From Shinisaurus crocodilurus (Eukaryota; Chordata; Lepidosauria; Squamata; Shinisauridae), in contig JAHFWL010001001.1 of NCBI GenBank assembly GCA_021292165.1, positions 1,488,001 to 1,552,000 of the forward strand: DNA of 64,000 bases, in the 5' to 3' direction. This document shows, piece by piece, positions 19,757-30,514 of the stretch. Position numbers and translations under genes: made by a program. The notes under the pieces were generated by a model, which was given only the letters and a program-made list of their open reading frames with translations, was not told the DNA's origin and did no database searches. Positions within the stretch are counted from its first letter, which is position 1, and each line of letters begins with the position of its first letter.

Positions 19757-20382
19757 TAGAGCCAGTGTGGTTTAGTGGTTTGAGTATTGGACTGGGACTG
19801 AGTGGGGTTCTAGTCCCCACTCAGCCATGAAGCTCACAGAGAGAGCAATCCTATGGTTCCCTGGGCTCATAGGATGGCTCAGAAAACCCCTTCCAAGGTT
19901 GGAGACAGTGCTCCGACCTCAGACGGGGGAGTTGAGATCTTCCCCCTCTCAGCCAGCATGGAGAGAACTATGCTGGCTGCATCTCCAAGGTCAGGAAATC
20001 AACCTCTTCCGGCCTCCTTCCCTCACCCTCTGAAGTGCCCTTGCTAGATGGGCTGAAAAGCCCATCTAGCAAAAAAACCTCTAAGATCAGAGGGCAGGGA
20101 GACAAAGATTACCTCCACCACTTCTCCTGCCCTGCCAGCTTCAGCCTGGCAGGGCACAGGTATCTCAGAAGCCTCCGAGTTTGGGGACTTCCAAGCAGCG
20201 AGGATGCAGTCCATGGTATTGTGCCCTGACTGACTTTGGGCCAATCACTGACTCTCGATCTAACCTACCTCACAGGGTTGTTGTGAGGATAAAATGGAGA
20301 GGAGGAGTACCATGTAATGTAAGCTACCGTGGGTTCCTTGGAGGAAAAAAAGTCAGATATGAATGTATTAACAAATAAAATA
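19757..20382 (+). mobile_element. Sauria-type SINE split by element B3
   Basis: Head and B box at 19757-19840, then an insertion, then TGACTTTGGGCC, the body, 3' domain and tail at 20229-20382. Joining the two SINE pieces restores the expected length, so the insertion is clean. Confidence 0.9.
19844..20230. mobile_element. Long CAATCCTATG palindromic element, copy B3
   Basis: Starts GAGCAATCCTATGG and ends near GGTATTGTGCCC. Shares GGAGACAGTGCTCC and AAAGCCCATCTAGC-type blocks with copy B4. Its location inside a Sauria SINE shows it moved after that SINE was fixed. Confidence 0.75.
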
Positions 20383-20580
20383 ATGAGTAATAGGAAATGG
20401 GCATATTTTGTCTTGGTTTATGCATGAAGCACATATGTACATGATTCCAAAGAGTATCATTATGCAAACTGTTGTCCTGTTTATTTTATTTAGATACCTT
20501 TATTCATAAAACATGTTGCAGCCATTTACAACCTTAAAATGCAACAATAAAACCACACTTCATTAAAGCCAAATGAATGA

Positions 20581-20589
20581 GAGAGAGAG

Positions 20590-20635
<46 letters not shown>

Positions 20636-20650
20636 GAGAAAGAGAGAGCA
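20581..20650. repeat. (GA)n microsatellite
   Basis: About 70 bp of GA with scattered interruptions. Confidence 0.95.
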
Positions 20651-21420
20651 GGGAGGGTGTAGTACAAGCACTCATGATGGGAAGGGACCTCTATGACATC
20701 AAAGCTGCAACGGCCATGCACCTGCTGGAAGCCAGGCCTAGCCGTCCCTCAAAAAGGAATCCTGCGTAGAACATCACCATAAGGAATTAAGTGCTGGAGG
20801 TGCTCATACAGGAGGAGAAAATGTCCCCCAAGATAATCAGGACCTAAGCAGTTCATCCAAGACCTTGTGTTACTCCTATCTCCAATTCTGGCTCTAGGAT
20901 TTTGGGTGGCATTTAGGTACGACACCCACAGTGGGCTCCCTTAATATGGAAGAGGTGGGACGTGCAAACTTGAGAATTCTCTTAGGCTGCATCTGATCAT
21001 CTTGGCAGGGATGGCCCAAGCCGTTGCGCTTCCTGAGGCGAAGGACAAGATAGCACCACCTCCGTTCCATATGCAAAAGCCGACTGGACTGGCAGCTGAA
21101 TCTTACTGCAACACTGGACTGCATCCTCCACTGCAATGGAGGACCAGAGCCTAGTTTAGGGGCAAGATCCGGGGCTCATCATACATGAGGCTTCAGCTGT
21201 TATTTGATCTTACATGGTGGTTTGTGATGGTTTCCTTGTTATTGTTGTCACCCATTATTATTCCTTAGTATTCAAGCTTCCTGCAGCGATACTTGATGAA
21301 TGACTTGGCTTACTTGTCTTTCTTGCTGAGTCATTGTTCTCACCTTTTAAAAAATGTGGGTGTTTCCACGATGTAAGAACTGAAGGACTTGCTTGTTGAT
21401 TTTAGATTATGGTTAATTTG
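20651..21420. other. Unassigned sequence, possible old LINE
   Basis: 20480-20580 looks like an A-rich LINE tail in reverse and 20660-21130 could be its diverged body, but no diagnostic motif is readable. Confidence 0.3.
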
Positions 21421-21473
21421 ATATTATTATTATTATTGTTGTTGTTGTTGTTGTTGTTGTTGTCATCATCATT
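21421..21473. repeat. Compound (ATT)n(GTT)n(ATC)n tract
   Basis: Three related triplet arrays in series: ATT, then GTT, then ATC, switching by single-base steps. Confidence 0.9.
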
Positions 21474-21879
21474 ATTCTCATTATTACCTGTATTTTTTGT
21501 ATCACTTGAATGAAAATATAAAAGGACTGAAATAAAGTTTAAAGTGGGGAGGGAGGGAGATTGCACCAAGTGCTGCTTCATTCGTACAGACCTCTGCATT
21601 GGGGTCAGGGTGCGGTGGAGAGGATATCGCACATTTCCTAAATTGCATGGAGTGGATTACAGCTGCTTAACCACCACACAGAGAGTCACACAGTAGGTAT
21701 GATCCAGGCCTATGAACCAGTATGTGAGCCGGGCTTATATGTATCATATAAGTACATGCGCCAAGGATATGTATTGGCTGAGGCCCACAGCTATGTGTGC
21801 ACAAAGTGCCTATTGAATACCTGCTCACTGCAGTGAGATTTTCCATGCTCACAGGCCTCAAAATCAGTGGGGGAGGTCA

Positions 21880-22215
21880 CTCCTCCTCCTCTTCCTCCTC
21901 CTGGAGGTTGGACATCATCATGGCTAAACAGTCTTTAGATACAATGATGTTGTGTCTTGCCCCCAAACCATCCCTTAAGGTTTTTCAGCCAAGATCTCTT
22001 CTTCCTACACTTCTTTCCCCATTTATTTCCCCTTGTATAATCAACCGCAACAGTCTGTATATTTTTTCATTCCTCATTATATGACCCAAATATTCTAGTC
22101 TTCTACGTTTGATGTGTTTCATAATGTCTTGATCTTTTATACGGTCTCTCTTTAACACAGTACTTCTTTGCTGGTCACCCTCTCAATCCATGAAATTCCT
22201 ATCATCGGTGAGTCA
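21880..22215 (-). mobile_element. Non-LTR retrotransposon pol C-terminal fragment
   Basis: Minus-strand reading, over two frames, gives WIERVTSKEVLC, then IMKHIKRRRLEYLGHIMR, then RLLRLIIQGEINGERS and a final AMMMSNL stretch. This is the C-terminal tail found after the RT domain in an RTE/R4-like group of non-LTR elements. Two frameshifts and in-frame stops show it is dead. It is unlike the L2 and CR1 copies here; exact clade unresolved. Confidence 0.6.
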
Positions 22216-22219
22216 CTAA

Positions 22220-22864
22220 AAACATCACTCCCTCCTTGACACGCTGAAAGTTTGGAGCATGAGAGAGGCAAGAGGCCTGGCATAGTCTGAGGAAGTCCTC
22301 AGGGGACACTCAGGACACCCCCTGTAGTTGTCAGATTATGGAGGGAAAGGCAGGGGGACCTTCATGGAATCCAAAAGACCTAATCCCTGGTTCTATCTCC
22401 CTCCAATTTTAGTCAAACCATGCCTTCCATAGCCAGGGCTGACATCAAGGGTAGGCAGGCTTTGGCACCTGCCAAGGGCAAACACCCCGGTAGGAGCCCA
22501 TTGACCTGAGCTCCCTGAAGTTGCCCTTGCTCTTCTGCTCCACCACTGCAACCTGTTCATCCACCTGCCTCTCGCCCAGACAATGTTGGTGGTGAGAAGG
22601 AGGAGTGGGGAGATGCCACTGCCTACTTCCTCACTGGCTCTCTCACTGTCAAAGAAGCAAGCAGCAGCGGTTATGAGAAAGAGGAGGAGGAGCAACGGGA
22701 GCTAGTGACTGTGAGAAGATAGACTCACTGAGGCAGGAGGCTCACCACTAAGGGTTTCTTTCTCAAAGGCTCTCAAAAACCTGGATCAGGCACTGGAGTG
22801 GCCATAGCCTTCTAAAAAGAGTAGCTCAGAGGCCATTTTGAAAGGTAAAGCCCCCTTCTCGCTC
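22220..22864. other. Unassigned sequence
   Basis: No recognised repeat. A 100-codon minus frame (22393-22695) has no domain. Confidence 0.35.
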
Positions 22865-23462
22865 CCCTGAACTTTTGAGTATAGCTTCCAAATCACGTGA
22901 AGTGATAATTCCCCTTTACTCAGCACTGGTTAGGCCTCACCTTGAGGCTGTGTCCAGTTCTGGGCACCACACTTTAAGAAGGATGTAGACAAACTGGAGA
23001 AGGTTCAGAGGAGGGCAACAAGGATGATAAAGGGACTGGAAACAAGGCCCTATGAGGAGAGACTGAAAGAACTGGGCATGTTTAGCCTTCAGAAGAGGAG
23101 ACTAAGGGGAGAGATGATAGCACTCTTCCAGTACTTGAAGGGTTGTCACACAGAGGAGGGCCGGGATCTCTTCTCGATCATCCCAGTTTGCAGGACACGG
23201 AATAATGGGCTCAAGTTACAGGAACCCAGATTCCACCTAAACACCAGGAAAAAATTCCTGACTGTTAGAGCAATAAGACAATGGAACCAACTACCTAGGG
23301 AGGTGGTGGGCTCTCCCACTCTGGAGGCATTCAAGGTGCAGCTGGACAGCCATCTGTCGGGGATGCTTTGACCTGGATTCCTGCATTGAGCAGGGGGTTG
23401 GACGCGATGGCCTGGTAGGCCCCTTCCAACTCTACTTTTCTATGATTCTATGATTCTATGAA
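22865..23462 (+). mobile_element. CR1 LINE 3' end
   Basis: Plus frames carry the CR1 C-terminal hallmarks: [15 protein letters not shown] start, then [38 protein letters not shown], and [18 protein letters not shown]. The 3' untranslated end has GCATTGAGCAGGGGGTTGGA and closes with CTATGATTCTATG direct repeats, the CR1 terminus. 5' truncated; mostly open over 23024-23371, so relatively young. Confidence 0.95.
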
Positions 23463-23689
23463 TATTGATCCCCAGGCAGTTATGCTGGGTTGCCATCTTG
23501 CATACCTGAAGGCCTGTAACATTTCAAGAGGTTTGCATTTGGACCATCTCCTCACCCTTCTGGAGTCTAGGTCAGGAGAGGCTGGTGACTCCTATTTTGG
23601 TGGGGCTCCTAATCCATTGCAGGTTTTATTTGAAGCTTTATAGGAGCTATCCAAGGTGCTGAACTCCATCCCCAAAATAAGTTCACCAC

Positions 23690-23790
23690 CATGGAGCACC
23701 ATGAATCCATATAGGTAGCATGTAGCCATCAGGACTAGTAGCCATTGATAGCCTTCTCCTCCATGAATTGCTCCTCCTCCTCCTTCTGCT
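23690..23790 (-). mobile_element. CR1-type LINE 3' fragment
   Basis: Minus-strand match to the 29.2-kb element: ATAGCCTTCTCCTCCATGAAT and GTAGCCATCAGGACTAGTAG phrases. Confidence 0.7.
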
Positions 23791-23989
23791 CAGATAGAAC
23801 AGGATATTCTGAGGGGGGCAGCAGATGAACTCAGCATCCATGGTAATAAAAAATTAGTGGGGCTGCATTCCTGCAAGCCCTGGTTCCACTACACCACAGC
23901 ATTCCAATCCCCATAAAAACTTTCCAGAGATGAACTTTTTGTTCTTTTCTTTCCAATTTAAAAAAATAATAAAAATCTTTGGAAAGAGG

Positions 23990-24372
23990 AGCAATCCAGG
24001 AGGAAATATGGAATGATCTGGATAAATATCTCTGACTTTCAAAGTGTGCATTGCACACAATGGACACTGTATCTCAGAGCATCGAATGCATTTCAGGAGC
24101 ATGACATCACACAGACCACTTTCATCTCATTTGTTCAGATCCCTCCGCACTGATGGGTTTATAATGGCGTCGTTCAGCAGCTCCCGCGAAATATACTTCT
24201 CCTTAAATAAATATCTTGAGTGGCCGCTCATGACATCACAGTAAACCACAAGAGTGACGCCTGAGGAGTTTATGTTCTCACCAGAGACCCTGAGCTTTAA
24301 TGATAGCTTGGTTGGCAACTTTCCATACATTATACATTGTGATTCAAGTAACATAAATGCTCAGGAGGAGAA
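23990..24372. other. Candidate conserved noncoding element
   Basis: Repeat-free 380 bp with two TGACATCA CRE-like octamers (24101-24108 and 24231-24238), and GTTTATAATGG, TTTAATGATAG and GGAGTTTATG AT-cores. Both strands have scattered short frames but no exon signature. The texture is that of a conserved enhancer. Confidence 0.35.
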
Positions 24373-24455
24373 ATGCCAAATAGGGCTGGATTGTGGAATG
24401 AAAGGGGGGGGGGACAAGAAAAGAAAAGGAAAACACTTTGAAACAGTGTCTAGAC

Positions 24456-24568
24456 CAGTGTTCTCCGACCTTGGGTCCCCAGATGTTTTTGGTCTACAAC
24501 TCCCAGCATGCCCCAGCCAGCGAGTTGTAGGCCAAAAGCATCTGGGGACCCAAGGTCGGAGAACACTG
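24456..24568. mobile_element. Short hAT hairpin element, family A, with 8-bp target duplication
   Basis: Nearly perfect 113-bp palindrome. Ends CAGTGTTCTCCGACC and GGTCGGAGAACACTG are exact inverted repeats. Flanks GTCTAGAC (24448-24455) and GTCTAGAT (24569-24576) match at 7 of 8 positions, the hAT signature. Best copy of the family in this window. Confidence 0.92.
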
Positions 24569-24787
24569 GTCTAGATGTACTAATGAAGGTCTTTGCATGA
24601 TGAGTGTTAAGCTACAGTCCAATGGTGTGGAGAAAGTGGATAGGGAGACCTTTTTCTCCCTCTCCATAATACTAGAACCCAATGTGGGGTCATCCCATCG
24701 AGCTGATTGGTGGGAGATTCAGGACAGAGAAATGGAAGGACTTCTTCACAGGGTGCATAGTTAAACATTGGAATTCACTTCCCCAAG

Positions 24788-24833
24788 ATTTATTGATTTA
24801 TTATATTTATATCCCGCCTTTTTTCCTGCAAAG
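24788..24833 (-). mobile_element. Sauria-type SINE 3' fragment
   Basis: TTATTATATTTATATCCCGC followed by CTTTTTTCCTGCAA is the 3' 45 bp of a Sauria SINE on the minus strand. Extreme 5' truncation. Confidence 0.75.
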
Positions 24834-25036
24834 ATGTAGTGATGGCCACCAGTTTGGATCGCTCTAAAAGGGGAGTCGACAAATTCATGGAGGAGAAGTT
24901 TATATCAATGGCTACTAGTCCTGTGGGCTATATGCTACCTCCAGTATCAGAGAGGCAGTATGCCTAGGCGCACCCGTTGCCGGGGAGCATGGGCGAGAAG
25001 GTGCTATGACACTCATGTTCTACTTATAGATAAATA

Positions 25037-25190
25037 ATAGAGTTGGAAGGAGCCTACAAGGCTATTGAGTCCAACCCCCCTGCTCAATGCAGGAAACTAG
25101 AGGAGGGGTCTCCCATCCCAGTAACAACCAGGCTTGACCCTGCTTAGCTTTCCACGCTCAGACAAGCTGAGCCAGCATAAGCCACAGGCC
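25037..25190 (-). mobile_element. 5S rRNA-derived SINE with CR1-type tail, copy 3
   Basis: Reverse-strand copy with all three 5S promoter boxes (GGTCTCCCATC, AACAACCAGGC, GACCCTGCTTAGCTT on plus). Inserted inside a CR1 copy, whose sequence continues on both sides. Confidence 0.9.
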
Positions 25191-25399
25191 TGTTTTCTTG
25201 TGGGTTTCCCTCAGGTAGCTGGTTGGCCACTGTGTGAACAGAACACAGGGACAAGATGGACCCTTGACTAGTCCTGATGGCTCTATGCTACCTCCAGTAT
25301 CAGAGGCAGTATGCTTATGTACACCAGTTGCTGGAGAACATGGGTGGGAGGGTGCTGTTGCACTTAAGTCCTTCTTATGGGTAGGGTCGTGCCCTTTCT

Positions 25400-25847
25400 T
25401 GTGGGTTTGAGATAGGGGGGCTACTTAGTTCTTCCCCAAATATTTTTTGTACTTCTCAAACCTTGGAGGTTCCCCAAGTCTGTTGATCCCTCCCACTTGT
25501 GCGGGGATCATGCCATTTTGGATTCATAAGGACCGGCACTTGAAGAATTGAGATCCCTATTAGTATATATGATGCTATTGCTAATCTTTGCAAGCAAATT
25601 CAAACTAGAATGTGCTTCAATTCTACACACACCATTCCTTTCAACTCTGGATGGGGGAACTTCTACCTTATAACACCTATTAGATTTTTCAGCAGGCTTT
25701 GATAATGTTGATAAGGAAAATCACCTCTTGGCTCAGTTCAGAATTGGGCTTGACAAACCAAACTATCCTCCCTCCCCAACCCCCAAATAAGTCTGTTCAT
25801 TCTGAGCCCATTTTGGAGTACATCACACCTCCAATGGCATAATTAAA
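25400..25847. other. Unassigned sequence
   Basis: No repeat or gene recognised. Confidence 0.35.
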
Positions 25848-26308
25848 ACCAGTGAGGCCTAGTGGTTAGAGTGTTGGACTGGGACTGGGGAGATCCAGGT
25901 TCTAGTCCCCACTCGGCCATGAAGCTCACTGGGTGACTTTGGGCCAGTCACTGACTCACAGCCTAACCTACCTCACAGGGTTGTTGTGAGGATCAAATGG
26001 AGAGGAGCAAGAGGATTGGCTGCCTACGGGATCACCTTCTCCCGTACAATCCGCCCCGCACACTCAGGTCCTCTGGGAAGAATTTACTTCAGTCCCCCAA
26101 AACTAGGCTGACAAGTATTACCCAGAGGACCTTTTCTTCTGCTGCTCCCAAATTATGGAATGGCCTGCTGGAGGAGATTCGCCAACTTACCAGTCTCTTG
26201 GAATTTAAACAAGGCATAAAGACTGACCTCTTCCAACAGTCCTATCTGGCGGAATTTTAGGATGCCTTTAAGATGTTTTTAAGATGTTTTAAAGATGTTT
26301 TTAAGATA

Positions 26309-26566
26309 CAGTAATACCTTGGATTGCAAGTAACTTGGTTTGAGAGCATTTTGCAAGACAAGCAAATTTTTAAATATTTATTTAATTTATTTTTTTTACT
26401 TGATATACAAGCGACATCTTGCAATACAAGTACTGTAGTACGGCTTAAATTAAAAATCTCTGTACAAATTTTTTTTGGGGGGGGGGATTTCGTTTTGATA
26501 TAAGAGTGTTTTGGATTGCAAGCACATTTCCGGAATGAATTATGCTCTCAATCCAAGGCATGACTG
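26309..26566. mobile_element. Tc1/mariner-type miniature element (TA target)
   Basis: Starts CAGTAATACCTTGGATTGC and ends GCAAGCACATTTCC...CCAAGGCATGACTG, with inverted CCTTGGATT/AATCCAAGG ends. TA dinucleotides flank both sides (26307-26308, 26567-26568) and the interrupted TAAGATGTTTT tail resumes after it. 258 bp, noncoding. Confidence 0.82.
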
Positions 26567-26642
26567 TATTTTAAGATGTTTTAATAGTATGTGTTGTGTT
26601 TCATTAGTTGATGTATTTTGTGTTTTCTGCTGTTAAATAAAA

Positions 26643-26645
<3 letters not shown>

Positions 26646-26690
<45 letters not shown>
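26646..26690. repeat. (TTA)n microsatellite
   Basis: About 15 TTA units forming the 3' tail of the L2-like insert. Confidence 0.95.
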
Positions 26691-26992
26691 GTAAGCCGCC
26701 TTGGGTTCCTTGCAGGAAAAAAAGGCGAGAGATAAATATAATAAATAAATAAATCAGGACTGCTGCAGGATCCAAGCACCAGTCCTGGCCTGTGCTAATG
26801 AACATGCACCCACACGCCCCTGAAGCTTGCCCTGCCACCACCTTCCCTGGTTTGGCAGCAGCTGCTGAAATGATGCTATGGCAGAATCCCAGGTATCTGG
26901 GATCCTGGGAAATGTAGTCCTCCCACACACACACATCAATTCAAATGCCATAGGTGCCCTGGGGAAATTACATTTCCATGGCTCCCTGGCAC

Positions 26993-27985
26993 CTTGGGAT
27001 GCTGCCATAGCTTAATTCCATCAGGCATCAAGAAAGGAGGGGAAAAACATACAATTACGGTAGCTAAAATTGAAGGAGGGGCATTTTATTATGTCTCCTT
27101 CTCTCTCCCCTCCCCCCCTATAATTCGATTATGGCAGAGGACCACAGAGGCAAACATAAAATGTAGTTACACAGGCAGTCACTCCTCCTTTCCCTGTATA
27201 ACTTGGGCTGGAGGAGGGCTCTGATTAGATGCCATTTAAATGGAAAAAGGGGCTATGCAGCATGTACAAAGGGTTTTCCTTTTTTTTTTTCGGGGTGGGG
27301 AATGGGAGACTTCACTAAAGGACCTGATGAGAACCACAAGGCTAAGTAACTGTGCAGCAAGTGAACCATTCTCCCTCCCTCTGTTGGCATCTTCCCTCAT
27401 AATCATTCATTCTCTCTATAAACAGATTTCCTCGTAATGGTTTTCATTTTCTTTGAAGTGTCCCATTCATTCTGTTTCTCTCTCCATTCATGTGTTCGAA
27501 ATTCCTTGAAAGGAAGTCAGTGAAGAAAGAAAGAAAAAAGAGAGAGAGAGAAAGAGGGGGGGGGGAACATCTAAAGAGCTTGAAGGATGGTATTGCGGGG
27601 AGGGGAATAGGGGGGGGGAAACTTCTCTTGAAATTCTCGATTAATCAGAGCTTTTATTCCCCCTTTACAACTGAGCACTGAGCAACTGTGAATGATTATT
27701 AACATCTCTACGACAGAGCAAAGGCCTTCTGAGGCACATACTTGACTCGATTCCCTGCTCAGCGAGAGCAGGGCCGAGCGCACGCTTGACGCTAACCGCA
27801 ACTCCACTTCTGTCAACAGTTGCCAACCAGAACACATTTTACTCCAGAGGAGCCTCACAAAAGCCAGCGGGATTTCTGGCTGCAGCAAGGGAGGTGAAGA
27901 ATTGCAGCCAACAGGACTTCGCAATCAGTCCAATGTCTGCTTCTGCGCAGGATCGAGCTGCAGGGCACAGTGGCTAAGGGGTGCT
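26993..27985. other. Unique sequence with regulatory texture
   Basis: No interspersed repeat recognised. 27040-27240 and 27660-27790 are repeat-free with AT cores (TATAATTCGATTATGG, ATTATTAACATC, GATTAATCAGAG). Purine-rich low-complexity tract at 27520-27625. No gene model supported. Confidence 0.3.
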
Positions 27986-27987
27986 TT

Positions 27988-28156
27988 CAGGACCAGTGCA
28001 AGGCAGTTTTGTGCCCTAGGCAAGATCAGATATTTAGCGCCCCCCCCTTCCCACTTGAGCCCTCCCTCCCTCCCTCCAGCCCTATGCTCCTGGCACCCCC
28101 TTTAGCCCGGCGCCCTAGGCAGCCGCCTAGTTGGCCTAATGGTAGCACCGGCCCTG
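27988..28156. mobile_element. hAT miniature element with exact 8-bp target duplication
   Basis: Sister of 6405-6569: ends CAGGACCAGTGC and GCACCGGCCCTG, flanks both GGTGCTTT (27980-27987 and 28157-28164). The interior has TCAGATATTTAGCGCC and GCCTAGTTGGCC in common with its sister, plus a (CCCT)n expansion. Confidence 0.93.
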
Positions 28157-28267
28157 GGTGCTTTGCACAGAGCATCCCCTGAGAAACACCCCCCTGCTTG
28201 AGCATTTCACGCATATTCCTGGGCCGAACCTCAACAGGTCCTGGTGATGTATCTTGGTTCAAGTTAG

Positions 28268-28345
28268 GAACGTCCTCGGAAGCTGCCTTCTACTGAGTCA
28301 GACCTTCGGTCCATCCGGCCCAGTATTGTCCACGCTGACCGGCAG
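28268..28345 (-). mobile_element. tRNA(Ala)-like SINE 3' fragment
   Basis: GGAAGCTGCCTTCTACTGAG and CAGTATTGTCCACGCTGACC are the reverse of the SINE 3' half at 16680-16890. Confidence 0.7.
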
Positions 28346-28867
28346 GGCACTTGACATATCAGGGGAGAAAACAAGATCACAGTAGAAATCCACCACAAAA
28401 AGAAGAAAGGAGCCATAGATGTTGTAAATAATTATTTCAGGAAATGTTCTATGCCTTTTTAGCTATCGCTCCTCAGATACAATTTTTTTTTTGGGGGGGG
28501 GGCTGTCAGCCTCATCTTATCAACAATCGGAGTAAACATGCCTCATACAAATTCATTAAAAATAAAGAATATTTATCACATAAAGGGTGGGGTGGGGGAA
28601 TTACAGGGTCATGAAGTTAGAAAGGACACCACATCTGTTTCTACAACTCTTCCCCAAAGGGAGAGGATGTGTCAGTGCCCCACATGATATGATGACCCAT
28701 TCCACGTGGGACTCCTACACTTTGCTGTAACTTGGAAGCACTTATCCGTGACAGAGGCTTCAAGTCAACAACAGGGGATGGTGAGATGGGAAATTGACCA
28801 GGGTCTGAAAAGTGGTACGGTGTCTGCCAGCCTAACTTTGCTTAAAGTCAGAGGCAGCATATTGGGA

Positions 28868-29020
28868 CAATAGGAAAAGGCCATAGCTCACATGCAGAAC
28901 GGTCCCAGAAAACCCTGGAAGATCTCAGGGAAGGGCTAGGAAAGACCCCTGTCAACAACCGTGGACAGCCTCTGGCTGTCCATGTAGGCAATATTGAGTT
29001 ATATGGACCAGTGGTCTGGA
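28868..29020 (+). mobile_element. tRNA(Ala)-like SINE, diverged
   Basis: GCCATAGCTCACATGCAGAA head remnant, AACCCTGGAAGATCTC, CAATATTGAGTTATATGGAC and a CCAGTGGTCTGG end. B box region is damaged. Confidence 0.6.
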
Positions 29021-29024
29021 TCGT

Positions 29025-29635
29025 AAGAACATAAGAAGAGCTCTGCTGGCTCAGATCAAGGGTCCATCTTGTCCAGCATTCTGTTCACACACTGAGCAAC
29101 CAGCCACTTGTGGGAAACCCACGAGTAGGACATGTGTGCAGTAGCACCTTCCTGCTCGTGTACCCCAGCAACTGGTGTACCTGTTGTACATAGTCAAACT
29201 GCCTCTTGTACTGGAGGTAGTATATAGCCATCAGGACTAGTAGGCATTCATAGCATTATCCTCCATGAATTTGTCTAATCCTTTTTTAAAGCCGTTCAAA
29301 TGGGTGGCCATCACTACATCTTGTGGTAGCAAATTCCATAGTTTAACTGCGCTGTGTGAAGAAGTTCTTCCTTTTATCTATCCTGAATCTCCCACCAATC
29401 AGCTTCATGGGACCACTCCATTGGGTTCCTAGTAGTATGCTGAAAGAGGGAGGAAAAAAATCTCTCCCTTTCCACTTTCTCCACACCATGCATAATTGTG
29501 TATACCTCTATTACTTCTCCTCTTACTTGCTTTTTTTTCTCTAAGCTAAACAGTCCCAGACATATTGTAACCTTTCTTCGTAAAGGAGTTGGTCCAGCCC
29601 CTTGATCATTTTAGCTGCAGCTTCCTAAATTTGTT
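29025..29635 (-). mobile_element. CR1-type LINE 3' end
   Basis: Long minus-strand fragment. Reverse reading gives the CR1-type C-terminal region (motifs around RRGKVTICLGLFSLEKK-like and RFRIDKRKNFF-like stretches, broken by stops) and the tail GTAAGAACATAAGAAGAGC at its 3' end. Same subfamily as 24577-25390, 44700 and 47375, distinct from the CTATGATTCTATG subfamily. Confidence 0.75.
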
Positions 29636-29639
29636 TGTG

Positions 29640-29785
29640 TGTTGTTAATTAAATGTATATACCACCCAATTGGCAGATGCCCTCAGGCCAGGGTGGTTAA
29701 CATGCTTAACCCCCCCCCCCAAAACAACAATACAGTAGAAACCAAAACAATAAATACTACAATAAAATATTAAATTTTAAGTCAT
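29640..29785 (-). repeat. LINE 3' tail fragment
   Basis: TATACCACCCAATTGGCAGA, GGGTGGTTAACATG then A-rich DNA: the untranslated tail of an L2-like element in reverse. Confidence 0.55.
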
Positions 29786-29788
29786 TAA

Positions 29789-30422
29789 GGGCACAATCCT
29801 ATGTCCCTGCAACCTTGTCTGTATGGCCGTAGGAAAAGGCATATTTATTTATTTATTTATTTATTATATTTATACCCCGCCTTTTTTTTTTTTCCCTTCA
29901 AGGAACCCAAGGCGGCTTACATAATCCTCCTCCTCCTCTCCATTTTATCCCCACAACAACCCTGTGAGGTAGGTTAGGCTGAGAGTCAGTGACTGGCCCA
30001 AAGTCACCCAGTGAGTTTCATGGCCGAGCGGGGACTAGAACCGGATCTCCCAAGTCCCAGTCCAACACTCTCTACCACTAGGCCACACTGGCATAGAAGG
30101 CACTGCGACCTCAGAAATCCTTTCCAAGGTCACAGCGCCTCGAAGCTCCTCAGAGCGCCTGCCCACCCCCAACCCCCCGCTCAGTGCTGGCGCAGTTCTT
30201 GCTGCGCCTGAGGGAAACCCCATGGGAGGGGACGTTCCCGGGGGTGCAGAGGGGAGGGGCGAGGAGCTGCCAAGGGGGGGGGAACATTTAGACAGCTGAA
30301 AATGCGGTCTGGATGTTTTTGAGTGTGGAAGGAGTGCAGAGGATATCCTATTCGTCATGCTCCTCTCACCCTCAGTTGGAGGCCCACAATCCTCCAGCTT
30401 CAGCCCCTATGGGATTGTGCTG
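29789..30422. mobile_element. Long CAATCCTATG palindromic element, copy B5
   Basis: Left GGGCACAATCCTATG, right CCTATGGGATTGTGCTG. Split by a minus-strand Sauria SINE (29845-30092). Shares CACTGCGACCTCAGAAATCC with B6. GC-rich interior. Confidence 0.7.
29845..30092 (-). mobile_element. Sauria-type SINE
   Basis: Full-length minus-strand copy inside element B5. Tail as (ATTT)n at 29845-29862, 3' domain, body and tRNA-like head all present. Confidence 0.93.
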
Positions 30423-30514
30423 TAAAAAATATTAAAGAGCCAGCATAAAGTTAATAATCGGCACAACTGATCAAAAGTTGCATGCCTGCTAGAAGAGTAA
30501 GGTCATCTCAATAT

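Larger units (their letters stand above)
24577..25390 (+). mobile_element. CR1-type LINE 3' end, twice interrupted
   Basis: Plus-strand sequence corresponds to the reverse of the 29.0-29.6 kb element, including the GGTGGGAGATTCAGGACAGA block (coding for a RTEK-like motif) and the GCTACCTCCAGTATCAGAG tail. Interrupted by a Sauria 3' fragment (24788-24833) and by a 5S-derived SINE (25037-25190). The tail phrase recurs at 25260-25390, suggesting a second truncated copy. Confidence 0.8.
26012..26690 (+). mobile_element. L2-like LINE 3' fragment inside a SINE
   Basis: The frame at 25997-26260 shows an L2-group C-terminus: TQRTFSSAAPKLWNGLLEEI and FKQGIKTDLFQQSYL. It is followed by a TAAGATGTTTT-rich untranslated tail, split by a mariner-like element, and ends in (TTA)n at 26646-26690. 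Confidence 0.8.
25848..26752 (+). mobile_element. Sauria-type SINE split by a LINE
   Basis: SINE head and body occupy 25848-26011, and the missing GTAAGCCGCCTTGGGTTCC 3' domain and tail resume at 26691-26752. The break is at the GAGGATT/ATG position of the SINE. The intervening 680 bp is an L2-like fragment. Confidence 0.9.
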
